From the NCBI RefSeq assembly GCF_004681125.1, contig NZ_SIHO01000001.1, forward strand, positions 62,001-126,000: a DNA stretch of 64,000 nt, written 5' to 3'. A program made the translations under genes and the position numbers. This DNA comes from Glacieibacterium arshaanense (GTDB taxonomy: Bacteria; Pseudomonadota; Alphaproteobacteria; Sphingomonadales; Sphingomonadaceae). Positions 19,902 through 28,069 of the stretch are shown one piece after another (positions within the stretch are counted from its first letter, which is position 1; every line of letters begins with the position of its first letter). The notes under the pieces were generated by a model. That model worked only from the letters and a program-made list of their open reading frames with translations. It did no database searches and had not been told where the DNA came from.

Positions 19902-20768
19902 ATGGTCATCAAATCCCCATCTCCCGGTTGGCGCCTGCTCGCCGGTGTCGGCGGCAGCAACCGCGCGCGGCTGGCGCTGACCTATGTGCTGGTGCTGGTC
20001 GAGAATCTGGCGGACCTGCTGTATCCGTTCACCATCGGGCTGGCGATCGACGGGTTACTGGCGGGCAAGCCGGAGCGGATGGCGCCGCTGATTGCGCTGT
20101 GGCTGGCGCATCTGGTGGTCGGTTTGGGGCGGCATTTGTACGATACGCGGGTGTTTACGGCGATATATGCCGAGATGGCGACCGACGTGGTGCGCGGGCT
20201 GCGTGCCGGCGAAGCGTCTGACAACGTCATTGTCGGCCGGATCTCGCTGTCGCGCGAGCTGACCGATTTCCTGCAGCACGAGATTCCGGCGGTGGCGCAG
20301 GTGCTGGTGAAGAGCATCGGCGCGGTGGTGATGCTGTTCGCCTATGACGTGACGGTCGGCGCGATGGCGCTGGCGGCGCTGGTGCCGATGCTGGCGGCGA
20401 GCGGCTGGTTCACGCGGCGCGCCGGCCGGCTCAACGCCGGGCTCAATGACCGCTATGAGAACGAGGTGCGGATTGTCGCGCGGTCACCGCTGGCGGCGGT
20501 GCGCCGGCATTTCCTGCGGCTGCGCTGGTGGCAGGTGCGGATTTCGGACAGCGAGGCGACCGCCTGGGGGATCATCGAGCTGGCCGCCATCGGCTTGACG
20601 GTGGCGGTGCTGCTGCGACTGACGGCGATGCCGGGGGTAACCGCGGGCACAATCTACGCGGTGCTGGCCTATGTGTTCAGCTTCTACGAGGCCGCGTCGG
20701 AGCTGCCAGAGCGGCTGCAGAACGCGGTGCGGGTGGGGGATATCGGCGACCGGCTGGCGGGCGGCTAG
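19902..20768 (+). CDS. ABC transporter six-transmembrane domain protein without ATPase
   Basis: The 288-residue protein matches the type I ABC exporter membrane domain: ENLADLLYPFTIGLAIDGLLAG in the first helices, EMATDVVRGLRAGEASDNVIVGRISLSRELTDFLQHEIPAVAQVL in the coupling region and several further helices. It ends at DIGDRLAGG, where an ATPase domain would normally begin, and no partner ATPase gene is adjacent. This fits the stand-alone ABC_membrane_3-type family whose function is unknown. Its start codon depends on a ribosome-binding site provided by the preceding palindromic repeat. The stop overlaps the convergent dienelactone hydrolase gene by a few bases. Confidence 0.82.
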   Translation: MVIKSPSPGWRLLAGVGGSNRARLALTYVLVLVENLADLLYPFTIGLAIDGLLAGKPERMAPLIALWLAHLVVGLGRHLYDTRVFTAIYAEMATDVVRGLRAGEASDNVIVGRISLSRELTDFLQHEIPAVAQVLVKSIGAVVMLFAYDVTVGAMALAALVPMLAASGWFTRRAGRLNAGLNDRYENEVRIVARSPLAAVRRHFLRLRWWQVRISDSEATAWGIIELAAIGLTVAVLLRLTAMPGVTAGTIYAVLAYVFSFYEAASELPERLQNAVRVGDIGDRLAGG

Positions 20769-21685
20769 CGCACGTGCTTCTTGAACCAGTCGACGGTGCG
20801 TGCCCAGGCCAGATCGGCGGCGGCCTTGTTGTAGCGCGCCGCCGATGTGTCGTTGTTGAAGGCGTGGTTGACACCGTCATAGACGAACGCCGCATAGGTC
20901 ACGCCCGCCGCCTTTAGCGCGGCTTCGTAGCCCGCGATGCCGGCGTTGATGCGCTCGTCGAGCCCGGCGTAGTGCAGCAGCATTGCCGCCTTGATCTTGC
21001 TGACCTGCGTCAGGTCGGCGGGCACCGGGCCGTAATAGGCGACGCCGGCCTTGAGCGCGTCGCCGGCGGCAATCGCCAGTGCGTTGACCATGCCGCCACC
21101 CCAGCAGAAGCCGACCGCGCCGGCCTTGCCGGTGGTGGTCTTGAGGCCCTTGTGGAACGCCAGCGTCGCCACCGCATCGGCGACCGTCGCGGGCCGGTCG
21201 AGCGCGCCGATCATCGCGCGCGCCTTGTCTTCGGCAGCCGAAATCGCTTCGGGGGTGGTGTCGGCGGCGACGGGCGTGCCACCGGCCGGCGACAGGAAAT
21301 CGGGCGCCAGCACGTCGAAGCCTTCGAGCGCCATGCGCCGCGCGATATCCTTGATATGCGCCGTCAGCCCGCGGTTTTCGTGGATGACCATGATCGCGGG
21401 CAGGCGCTTTGCAGTGTTCGCCGGGCGGACGTGATAGCCGCGCATGACATGGCCATTGGCGCCGGGCCATTCGAGCATTTCGGAAACCACGCGCGGGTCA
21501 TTGTCGGGGGTCAGGCTGGCGGCTGACGCAGAGGCCTCGATCAGCGGCAACAGTGCTGCGGCAGTGGCGGCGCTTCCGGCCAGCCGCGTCAGCCCCGACA
21601 TCAGCGCGCGGCGGTCAAGGTCATGATGGGTGAACCGGTCGTAGAGGTCGATCATTGACTGGGTGATCGTCGCTGGCTTGGTCAT
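20765..21685 (-). CDS. Dienelactone hydrolase family protein with Tat-like leader
   Basis: The 306-residue protein begins with a leader containing DRRALMSGLTRLAGSAATAAALLP, which resembles a twin-arginine signal, so it is probably periplasmic. The DLH alpha/beta-hydrolase core follows: the Glu in VIHENRGL, the nucleophile Cys in GFCWGGGMVNA, the Asp region near GLDERINAG and the His in GVNHAFNNDT. Such secreted DLH homologues are widespread, and the carboxymethylenebutenolidase role of the namesake need not apply. The start at 21685 follows GGGAG. It is convergent with the ABC membrane-domain gene. Confidence 0.88.
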   Translation of the reverse strand: MTKPATITQSMIDLYDRFTHHDLDRRALMSGLTRLAGSAATAAALLPLIEASASAASLTPDNDPRVVSEMLEWPGANGHVMRGYHVRPANTAKRLPAIMVIHENRGLTAHIKDIARRMALEGFDVLAPDFLSPAGGTPVAADTTPEAISAAEDKARAMIGALDRPATVADAVATLAFHKGLKTTTGKAGAVGFCWGGGMVNALAIAAGDALKAGVAYYGPVPADLTQVSKIKAAMLLHYAGLDERINAGIAGYEAALKAAGVTYAAFVYDGVNHAFNNDTSAARYNKAAADLAWARTVDWFKKHVR

Positions 21686-21746
21686 GGCAAGTCTCCCGCT
21701 GTTCGCCGTGGAAGCTAGCGCAACCGCGTGACACTGGCGAGTAGGA

Positions 21747-21959
21747 CTAGCGGGCGAGCGAAAATTTGCGCGCGTCGCGTTCGGTCCATGAAATGACCAA
21801 CTGCAACCCCATGCCGGCGGCCTTGGCTGCGAGCGCGAACTGGCGCGGGTTGGGGTCGGCGCGGTCTTCGAACGCCAAGCTGAGCCGCGCGCCGTCCTGG
21901 CTGGCGAGCAGCACCAGCGCGGCGAGCGCGCCAAAGGCGAAGGTGTTGGGCGATAGCAT
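21747..21959 (-). CDS. Small single-pass membrane protein of unknown function
   Basis: A 70-residue frame opens with a hydrophobic segment (MLSPNTFAFGALAALVLLASQ), then a polar region with EDRADPNPRQFALAAKAAGMGLQLVISWTERDARKFSLAR. GGGGAAAG lies about ten bases before the ATG. The pattern of one membrane segment plus a compact charged tail looks coding, but I recognise no family. It lies between the dienelactone hydrolase gene and the divergent histidine kinase gene. A longer frame upstream has no coding character. Confidence 0.5.
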   Translation of the reverse strand: MLSPNTFAFGALAALVLLASQDGARLSLAFEDRADPNPRQFALAAKAAGMGLQLVISWTERDARKFSLAR

Positions 21960-22128
21960 CGGCGGTGTCTTTCCCCCGTTGGTGGCGCCCGTCGCGATTG
22001 TCGGTGCCTGTCGCCGGATTAACGTGCGCCGGGCCAGTTCGCCGCCGGCGTTCGACCAACCGCCGTGGCGGTTCGACCGACGACCTGCGGCATGGGTTAC
22101 AGCACCGCCAATGCTGGTAAGAAGGGGC

Positions 22129-23259
22129 ATGGCTAGTCCACCCCAAACCGCGCCGTTCCGGGTGCCGCCGCGCGTCGCGCTGGCATCGATCCTCGGCTTC
22201 TGGGCGTTCTACTTCGTCATCAATACGGTGCGCACAGCGGCGTTTCATGAAGGCCCTGGCGAACTCGATATGCTTGGCCGGCGTACAGTGGTGTCGCTGT
22301 TCGGCATCGGGCTGACAGCGCTGTTCTATTTGCTGTTGCGGCGTGTTGAGAATTGGCCGTTGCGGCGACTGGTGGCGACTGTGCTGGTCGGCGCGGTGCC
22401 GCTGTCGCTGGCGTATGCGGCGATCAACTTCACGGCGTTCTACATTGTCAGTCCGGCCGAATCGACGCTCGCCGAAATCGCCAAATATCCGGATAAGCAC
22501 GTCTCGCCGTTCATGCTCATCGCCGAGGCGGCGCTCAACTGGTACTTTTTCATTGTTGCCTGGGGCATCCTGTGGATTGCGCTGGCCAATGCCGAGCGCG
22601 TCCGCCACGCCGAGCGGCTGATGGCGCGCTACCGTGCCGAGGCGCAGACCGCCGAGCTGCGCGCGCTGCGCTATCAGGTCAATCCGCACTTCCTGTTCAA
22701 TACGCTCAACTCGCTGTCATCGCTGGTGCTGGCCGGCCGCAATGCCGATGCCGAGGCGATGATCATCAACCTCGCGAATTTCTTCCGGTCGAGCCTGAGC
22801 GGCGACCCCGCTGCCGATGTGCCGCTCGCCGACGAGATCGCGCTGCAGAAACTCTATCTGGGGATCGAGGCCGTGCGCTTTCCAGCGCGGCTGATCAGCA
22901 TTATCGATGTGCCCGACAGCGTCGCCGATGTGCGCGTGCCCGGCCTGATCCTGCAGCCGCTGGTGGAGAATGCCATCAAGCACGGCGTCGCGCCGACGCA
23001 GCGGCCGGTGACGTTGACCATCCGCGCCCGCGCCGAGGGCGTGCGGTTGCATATTACGGTCGAGGATGACGGCAACAACCCCGGCACCGTGCCGTGCGGC
23101 GGCGTCGGCTGGCGCAACGTCTGCGACCGGCTGGCGGCGCGCTACGGCGACCGCGCGCGCTGCGAGGCCGGCCCGCTGCCGGGCGGCGGCTACCGTGCAA
23201 GCCTGTGGCTACCGCTGGCGATCGACGGGCAGCAGATGGACGCGCGGGTCGGTGCCTGA
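22129..23259 (+). CDS. LytS/AlgZ-type sensor histidine kinase
   Basis: The 376-residue protein has four N-terminal membrane helices (about residues 18-35, 52-70, 80-105 and 128-152). The HisKA_7TM-less His_kinase domain of COG2972 type follows: phospho-acceptor H187 in LRYQVNPHFLFNTLNSLSS. The ATPase N-box is in LILQPLVENAIKHG and a short G-box is present (VEDDGNN, GGVGWRNVCDRL). There is no separate sensor domain, so the signal is probably membrane-associated. The stop overlaps the start of a LytTR response regulator by eight bases, so the pair forms one system. AAGGGG precedes the ATG. Confidence 0.92.
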   Translation: MASPPQTAPFRVPPRVALASILGFWAFYFVINTVRTAAFHEGPGELDMLGRRTVVSLFGIGLTALFYLLLRRVENWPLRRLVATVLVGAVPLSLAYAAINFTAFYIVSPAESTLAEIAKYPDKHVSPFMLIAEAALNWYFFIVAWGILWIALANAERVRHAERLMARYRAEAQTAELRALRYQVNPHFLFNTLNSLSSLVLAGRNADAEAMIINLANFFRSSLSGDPAADVPLADEIALQKLYLGIEAVRFPARLISIIDVPDSVADVRVPGLILQPLVENAIKHGVAPTQRPVTLTIRARAEGVRLHITVEDDGNNPGTVPCGGVGWRNVCDRLAARYGDRARCEAGPLPGGGYRASLWLPLAIDGQQMDARVGA

Positions 23260-23977
23260 CGCGCCGATCCGCACGCTGCTGGTCGATGACGAGCCGCTCG
23301 CCATCGAGCGGCTGCAGATCCTCGCGGCGCGGCTGCCGGCGCTGCACATCGTCGGCAGCGCGCATGATGCGGCGTCGGCGCTGCGGATGATCGCGGCGCT
23401 GGCGCCCGAGTTGCTGCTGCTCGACATTGCCATGCCGGGGCTGTCGGGGATCGAGCTGGCGCGGCAGCTGGGTGCGACACCGGCGCCGCCGCTGGTGATT
23501 TTCGTGACGGCGTTCGACAGCTATGCGGTGGCGGCGTTCGATGTTGCGGCAGTCGATTATCTGCTCAAGCCGATCGACCCCGAACGGCTGGAGCGCGCCG
23601 TCGGCCGGGCGCTGGCGGCGCGTGCCGCAGCACCGCAGGCGGCAGCGCCATGGACGCAGGAATTCTGGGTGCCGAACCGCGGCGAGATCAGCCGCATTGC
23701 CGCGGCCGATATCGAGCGCATCGAAGCCGAGCGCGACTATATGCGGCTGCATGTCGGTGCGCGGTCGTACCTGCTGCACACGACGATCATCGAACTGGAG
23801 CGCCGGCTTGATCCGGCGGTGTTCATCCGACTGCACCGGTCGACTATTGTGCGGCGCGACTGCATCGCGGCGCTGAAACGCGACCCCGGTGGCAGCTGGG
23901 TGGCGGTGCTGGGCGATGGTGTGCAGGTGCCAATCGGCCGGACCTACCTCGATGCGGCGCGGGCGCTGCGCGGGTAG
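23252..23977 (+). CDS. LytTR-family response regulator
   Basis: The 241-residue protein has a receiver domain with the acidic pair in LLVDDEPLAIERL, the phosphorylated D58 in LLLLDIAMPGLSG, the Thr in IFVTAFDSYAV and the Lys in DYLLKPIDPERL. A C-terminal LytTR DNA-binding domain (about 140-240) follows, with RIEAERDYMRLHVGARSYLLHTTI and FIRLHRSTIVRRDCI. It starts with GTG at 23252, inside the kinase gene, giving an eight-base overlap. LytTR proteins bind direct repeats upstream of their targets. No target gene is adjacent, so the output of this system is not evident. Confidence 0.92.
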   Translation: MPDAPIRTLLVDDEPLAIERLQILAARLPALHIVGSAHDAASALRMIAALAPELLLLDIAMPGLSGIELARQLGATPAPPLVIFVTAFDSYAVAAFDVAAVDYLLKPIDPERLERAVGRALAARAAAPQAAAPWTQEFWVPNRGEISRIAAADIERIEAERDYMRLHVGARSYLLHTTIIELERRLDPAVFIRLHRSTIVRRDCIAALKRDPGGSWVAVLGDGVQVPIGRTYLDAARALRG

Positions 23978-24006
23978 GGACCGGACGTCCAAGGGATAAA
24001 AGGACA

Positions 24007-24039
24007 AAGGGCCGGCAACCGCGAAGGTTGCCGGCCCTT
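24007..24039. terminator. Bidirectional terminator hairpin
   Basis: AAGGGCCGGCAACC (24007-24020) pairs perfectly with GGTTGCCGGCCCTT (24026-24039) between two convergent genes. A-rich flanks on the left and TT on the right suit termination from both sides. Confidence 0.8.
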
Positions 24040-24056
24040 GCTGCGGTGCGCGCGCG

Positions 24057-24389
24057 CTATTTGCGCAACGCACCGGTGGCAACGCCGCCACCACTGGTTT
24101 CTGCGCGGGCCAGCACCGGCGCGAGTTGCGCCGTTGCCGCTGCATGCATCGCTGCCGACATCTGCGCTGACTGCTGGAGCTGCTTGAGGTCGCGGTAGTC
24201 TTCGGGCGCCGTCAGCTGCGCGATTGTTGCATCGACGCGGGTTTCGAGCGCGGCACGACCGGCGGGTGTGCCGAGATCGAGATCGGCGTAGCTGATCTTG
24301 CCGCTGACGGTCTGCTGCGCGGCGGCAGCGGTGGCGAACATCGGCAGCGCGATCAGCGCAGCGGCAATGAGGGGGGTGCGAAACATCAT
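24057..24389 (-). CDS. UrcA family protein
   Basis: The 110-residue exported protein has a signal peptide (residues 1-24, ending ATAAAA). The UrcA motif VSGKISYADLDLGTPAGRAALETRVDATIAQL follows. The family is almost confined to sphingomonads and caulobacters and its function is unknown; small secreted members often respond to stress or the cell cycle. Two consecutive ATGs (24389 and 24386) are possible starts, with GGGAG eight bases before. The 270 bp to the next gene hold its promoter region and half of a palindromic repeat. Confidence 0.88.
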   Translation of the reverse strand: MMFRTPLIAAALIALPMFATAAAAQQTVSGKISYADLDLGTPAGRAALETRVDATIAQLTAPEDYRDLKQLQQSAQMSAAMHAAATAQLAPVLARAETSGGGVATGALRK

Positions 24390-24594
24390 GTCAATTCTCC
24401 CAAGGGGTTCGGGGCTGCGGCGGGGGGAGCCGCACAGCCTTTCTGCGCTTGGGGGGCATGTCTGTCGCGACGAAGTCGATGAGTGTCGGTGGCGTTACGA
24501 CCAGCGTCAAACCGCGCTGACCAACAGCATTTCTGCTTCGACGAACGCCGCGGGCTGCCGTGAACGCTCACGATTCGGCATAAATTCTTCAATC

Positions 24595-24648
24595 GGGTGC
24601 AGGCGTCACGCCTGCCCGCCGGAGGCCCTTCACTGAACCTCCGGCGGG
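24595..24648. repeat. Paired palindromic repeat family A, copy 9 (rearranged or partial)
   Basis: A complete right arm (24595-24628, core aggcgtcacgcct) is followed after twelve bases by an inverted outer block cctccggcggg alone. The usual left arm with its core is missing on the other side. The two outer blocks can form an 11-bp stem. It lies between the 5' end of urcA and the 3' end of clpA, both minus strand. The interval 24390-24594 otherwise shows only the urcA promoter region, with a possible minus-strand TTGACG box. Confidence 0.8.
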
Positions 24649-24662
24649 CTTGCGTCTACGGT

Positions 24663-27029
24663 TCAGGCGCTCGCCGGACTTTCGGACGACGCCGTGCCCG
24701 CCTTGCCGGCCTTGGGCTTGCTCTTGCGCTTGGCCTTGGCGACGCCGGGGACGATTTCGAACGCCAGCGTGGCGTCGGGCGTGTCGGCATCCTTGACGTG
24801 GACACGGACTTCGCCGCCGTGCACCAGCTTGCCGAACAGTAGTTCCTCGGCGAGCGGCTGCTTGATCTTTTCCTGGATCAGGCGGCCGAGCGGACGTGCC
24901 CCGAACAGCTTGTCGTAGCCGCGCTCGATCAGCCAGGTCTTGGCCTCGTCGGTCAGCGCGATATGGACGTCGCGGTCGGCGAGCTGCATTTCGAGCCCGA
25001 GCACGAACTTGTCGATGACGCGCATGATCACCGCCGGCGGCAGATAGTCGAACGGCACGATCGCATCGAGACGGTTGCGGAACTCGGGGGTGAACATCTT
25101 CTTGATCGCCTCCTCGTCCTCGCCCTCGCGGGTGATCGAGCCGAACCCGACGCCTTCGCGCGCCATGTCGCTGGCCCCGGCATTGGTCGTCATGATCAGG
25201 ATGACGTTGCGGAAATCGACGGTCTTGCCATGGTGGTCGGTCAGCTTGCCGTTGTCCATCACCTGCAACAGGATGTTGAACAGGTCGGGGTGGGCCTTTT
25301 CGATTTCATCGAGCAGCAGCACGCCGTGCGGGTTCTGGTCGACGGCATCGGTGAGCAAGCCGCCCTGGTCGAAACCGACATAGCCCGGCGGCGCACCGAT
25401 CAGCCGCGAGACGCTGTGGCGTTCCATATATTCCGACATATCGAAGCGCGTCAGCGGGATGCCGAGGATGGTCGCGAGCTGGCGCGCGACTTCAGTTTTG
25501 CCGACGCCGGTCGGGCCGGAGAACAGATAGTTGCCGATCGGCTTGTTGGGTTCGCGCAGGCCGGCGCGGCTGAGCTTGATGGCGCTCGCCACACGCTCGA
25601 TTGCCTTGTCCTGCCCGAACACCACGCGCTTGAGGTCGGCCTCCAGCGTGCCGAGCGCCTTTTTGTCGTCGGTCGAGACGCTTTTGGGCGGGATCCGCGC
25701 CATCGTCGCGATGACGGCCTCGACTTCCTTGACGCCGATGACCTTCTTGCGCTTGGCGAGCGGCACCAGCATCTGCGATGCGCCGGTTTCGTCGATGACG
25801 TCGATCGCCTTGTCGGGCAGCTTGCGGTCGTTGATGTAGCGCGCCGACAGCTCGACCGCGGCCTTGATGGCTTCGGGCGTGTATTTGAGCTTGTGGTGCT
25901 CCTCGTAGCTCGGCTTGAGGCCCATCAGGATGGCGATGCTGTCCTCGATCGTCGGTTCGTTGACGTCGATCTTCTGGAAGCGCCGCAGCAGCGCGCGGTC
26001 CTTTTCGAAGTGGTTGCGGAACTCCTTGTAGGTCGTCGAACCGATGCAGCGGATGGCGCCCGATGACAGTGCCGGCTTGAGCAGATTGGACGCATCCATC
26101 GCACCGCCGCTGGTCGCGCCCGCACCGATGACGGTGTGGATTTCATCGATGAACAGCACCGCATGCGGCAGTTTTTCGAGCTCGTTGACGACGTTCTTGA
26201 GGCGCTCTTCAAAGTCGCCGCGGTAGCGCGTGCCGGCGAGCAGCGCGCCCATGTCGAGGCTGTAGATGACGGCGGGCAGCAGCACGTCGGGGACCTGGCC
26301 CTCGACGATCTTGCGCGCCAGCCCCTCGGCAATCGCGGTTTTGCCGACGCCGGGGTCACCGACATACAGCGGGTTGTTCTTCGACCGCCGGCACAGAATC
26401 TGGATGGTGCGATCGACTTCGCTGCTGCGGCCGATCAGCGGATCGACTTTGCCCAGCTTGGCCTTTTCGTTGAGGTTAACGGTGAACTGCTTCAGCGCCG
26501 ATTCGGTCGGCTTGCCGCCCTTGGCATCCTTGGCTTCGGGCTCGGGCGTCGGCTCGGCAGCGCCCTTGACGGCGCGCGGTTCGGACGCGCCGGTCTTGGC
26601 GATGCCGTGGCTGATGAAGCTGACCGCGTCGAGGCGCGACATGTCCTGCTGCTGCAGGAAATAGACGGCGTGGCTCTCGCGTTCGGAAAACAGCGCGACC
26701 AGCACATTGGCGCCGGTGACTTCCTCGCGGCCCGACGACTGGACGTGCAGGATGGCGCGCTGGATAACCCGCTGGAATCCGGCGGTGGGCGAGGGGTCGA
26801 CACTGGCATCGGCCTTGAGCGCCGACAGCTCGGTGTCGAGGTAATTCGACAGCTGCGCCGCCAGCTCTTCGGTGTCGGCACCGCAGGCCTTCATCACCGC
26901 ATGCGCATGCGTGTCGGCCACCAGTGCCAGCAGCAGATGTTCGAGCGTCGCATATTCATGGTGACGCTTGCTCGCTTCGGCCAGCGCATTGTGCAGCGTG
27001 TGTTCAAGCTCGCGCGTGAAAGCGGGCAT
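24663..27029 (-). CDS. clpA: ATP-dependent Clp protease ATP-binding subunit ClpA
   Basis: The 788-residue AAA+ unfoldase delivers substrates to ClpP. The Clp-N domain occupies residues 1-145 (HTLHNALAEASKRHHEYATLEHLLLALV). AAA1 has Walker A GDPGVGKTA (residues 224-232) and Walker [18 protein letters not shown]2 has Walker A GPTGVGKTE and Walker B VLLLDEIEKAHPDLFN. The arrangement without a ClpB middle coiled coil and with sensor motifs near LFGARPLGRLIQ identifies ClpA. The C terminus has an unusual Lys/Ala-rich tail (KAKRKSKPKAGKAG). The adaptor gene clpS, often next to clpA, is not here. Confidence 0.95.
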   Translation of the reverse strand: MPAFTRELEHTLHNALAEASKRHHEYATLEHLLLALVADTHAHAVMKACGADTEELAAQLSNYLDTELSALKADASVDPSPTAGFQRVIQRAILHVQSSGREEVTGANVLVALFSERESHAVYFLQQQDMSRLDAVSFISHGIAKTGASEPRAVKGAAEPTPEPEAKDAKGGKPTESALKQFTVNLNEKAKLGKVDPLIGRSSEVDRTIQILCRRSKNNPLYVGDPGVGKTAIAEGLARKIVEGQVPDVLLPAVIYSLDMGALLAGTRYRGDFEERLKNVVNELEKLPHAVLFIDEIHTVIGAGATSGGAMDASNLLKPALSSGAIRCIGSTTYKEFRNHFEKDRALLRRFQKIDVNEPTIEDSIAILMGLKPSYEEHHKLKYTPEAIKAAVELSARYINDRKLPDKAIDVIDETGASQMLVPLAKRKKVIGVKEVEAVIATMARIPPKSVSTDDKKALGTLEADLKRVVFGQDKAIERVASAIKLSRAGLREPNKPIGNYLFSGPTGVGKTEVARQLATILGIPLTRFDMSEYMERHSVSRLIGAPPGYVGFDQGGLLTDAVDQNPHGVLLLDEIEKAHPDLFNILLQVMDNGKLTDHHGKTVDFRNVILIMTTNAGASDMAREGVGFGSITREGEDEEAIKKMFTPEFRNRLDAIVPFDYLPPAVIMRVIDKFVLGLEMQLADRDVHIALTDEAKTWLIERGYDKLFGARPLGRLIQEKIKQPLAEELLFGKLVHGGEVRVHVKDADTPDATLAFEIVPGVAKAKRKSKPKAGKAGTASSESPASA

Positions 27030-27228
27030 GGACGTCTCCTAATCTCGCCGGCCAAGGGACTCCGACCGGCCCCCACAATGTCACCCTGCAACGCGCAACA
27101 ATCAAGGGGGCTGAATGCAGTGCGGCAATTGCGTCGGGGATAACCCAACTCGCCGCTTTGCAATCGTGAAGCCGATGCTAGGATAACGGCAACAACCGGC
27201 GGGGCTTGCCGGCCAAGGGGAGACGAAA

Positions 27229-28017
27229 ATGCGGATAGCCTATGCCTTGCCATTGCTGCTGCTTGCGACTGGCGCTGTCGCCAAGACGCCGGCGCCGCCG
27301 CCCGAATCCTCGGCGAAGCTGACCGCCGCCGAAGCGCCCAAGATGCCGCCGGGCTATCTCGCTGGCCAGCCGCCGGTCGACATCCTCAAGCTGCTGCCGC
27401 CGCCGCCCGCGCCCAACTCCGCTGGCGACGTCGCGGACCGTGCGACCTATGCCGCGAGCGCGCTCGGCATCGATGGGCCCGCATGGAAGGCGGCACAGAC
27501 GCAACTTTCGCCGCCCGATGCGCAGTTCATCGGCACGCTGGCGTGCGCGATGGGGGTCAAGCTGTCACGCGAGACGACGCCGGCGACGCTGGGCCTGCTG
27601 TTCCGGTCGTTTACCGATTTCGTGCCGCCGATGAATGTCGCGAAGGACAAATATATGCGGCCGCGGCCGTTCACCACCGATGACGGCCCGGCGTGCGACC
27701 CGAAGGTCGCCAAGGGTGAGGGTGCCAAGCTCGGTCCCAGCTACCCCAGCGGTCATTCGGGAATCGGCTGGCTGATCGCGTTGGTGCTTGGCGATGCCGC
27801 TCCCGCCAAGGCGACCGCATTGCGTGAATGGGGCGCCGACGTCGGCCAGCACCGCATCGACTGCCGCGTCCATTGGACGAGCGACGTCGCCGGCGGCAAG
27901 ATCCTCGCGGTCGCGGTCTATGATCGCATCGCCGCGACCCCGGCGTATCAGGCCGATGTCAAAAAGGCTGCCGCCGAGCTGGCTGCCGCACCTGCGCTGA
28001 CCTGTCCAGCCAGCTAG
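27229..28017 (+). CDS. Class A non-specific acid phosphatase (PAP2 superfamily)
   Basis: The 262-residue exported protein has a signal peptide (residues 1-18) and the class A phosphatase/vanadium haloperoxidase active-site motifs. These are K-x6-RP in KDKYMRPRPF, PSGH in GPSYPSGHSGIGW, and the third motif HRIDCRVHWTSDVAGG. The third motif usually reads SR-x5-H-x3-D; here the Ser is replaced by His, while the Arg and the His/Asp pair remain. Such PhoN-like periplasmic enzymes hydrolyse many organic phosphomonoesters. GGGGAG precedes the ATG. The gene is divergent from clpA across 200 bp that contain nothing else I recognise. Confidence 0.9.
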   Translation: MRIAYALPLLLLATGAVAKTPAPPPESSAKLTAAEAPKMPPGYLAGQPPVDILKLLPPPPAPNSAGDVADRATYAASALGIDGPAWKAAQTQLSPPDAQFIGTLACAMGVKLSRETTPATLGLLFRSFTDFVPPMNVAKDKYMRPRPFTTDDGPACDPKVAKGEGAKLGPSYPSGHSGIGWLIALVLGDAAPAKATALREWGADVGQHRIDCRVHWTSDVAGGKILAVAVYDRIAATPAYQADVKKAAAELAAAPALTCPAS

Positions 28018-28029
28018 CGCGAGCCCCTA

Positions 28030-28059
28030 ATCCTCCCCCTCCCCGAAGGCGGGGAGGAT
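28030..28059. terminator. Hairpin between convergent acid phosphatase and tannase genes
   Basis: ATCCTCCCC (28030-28038) pairs with GGGGAGGAT (28051-28059), thirteen bases after the phosphatase stop and eleven before the tannase stop. There is no long T-run. Confidence 0.6.
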
Positions 28060-28069
28060 CAAGCGGGTG

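Noticed and set aside
24390-24594. A strong promoter for urcA with TTGACG and GACACT boxes
   Set aside because: The -10 match is poor and the distance to the gene is not supported by other evidence, so it is mentioned only as a possible box.
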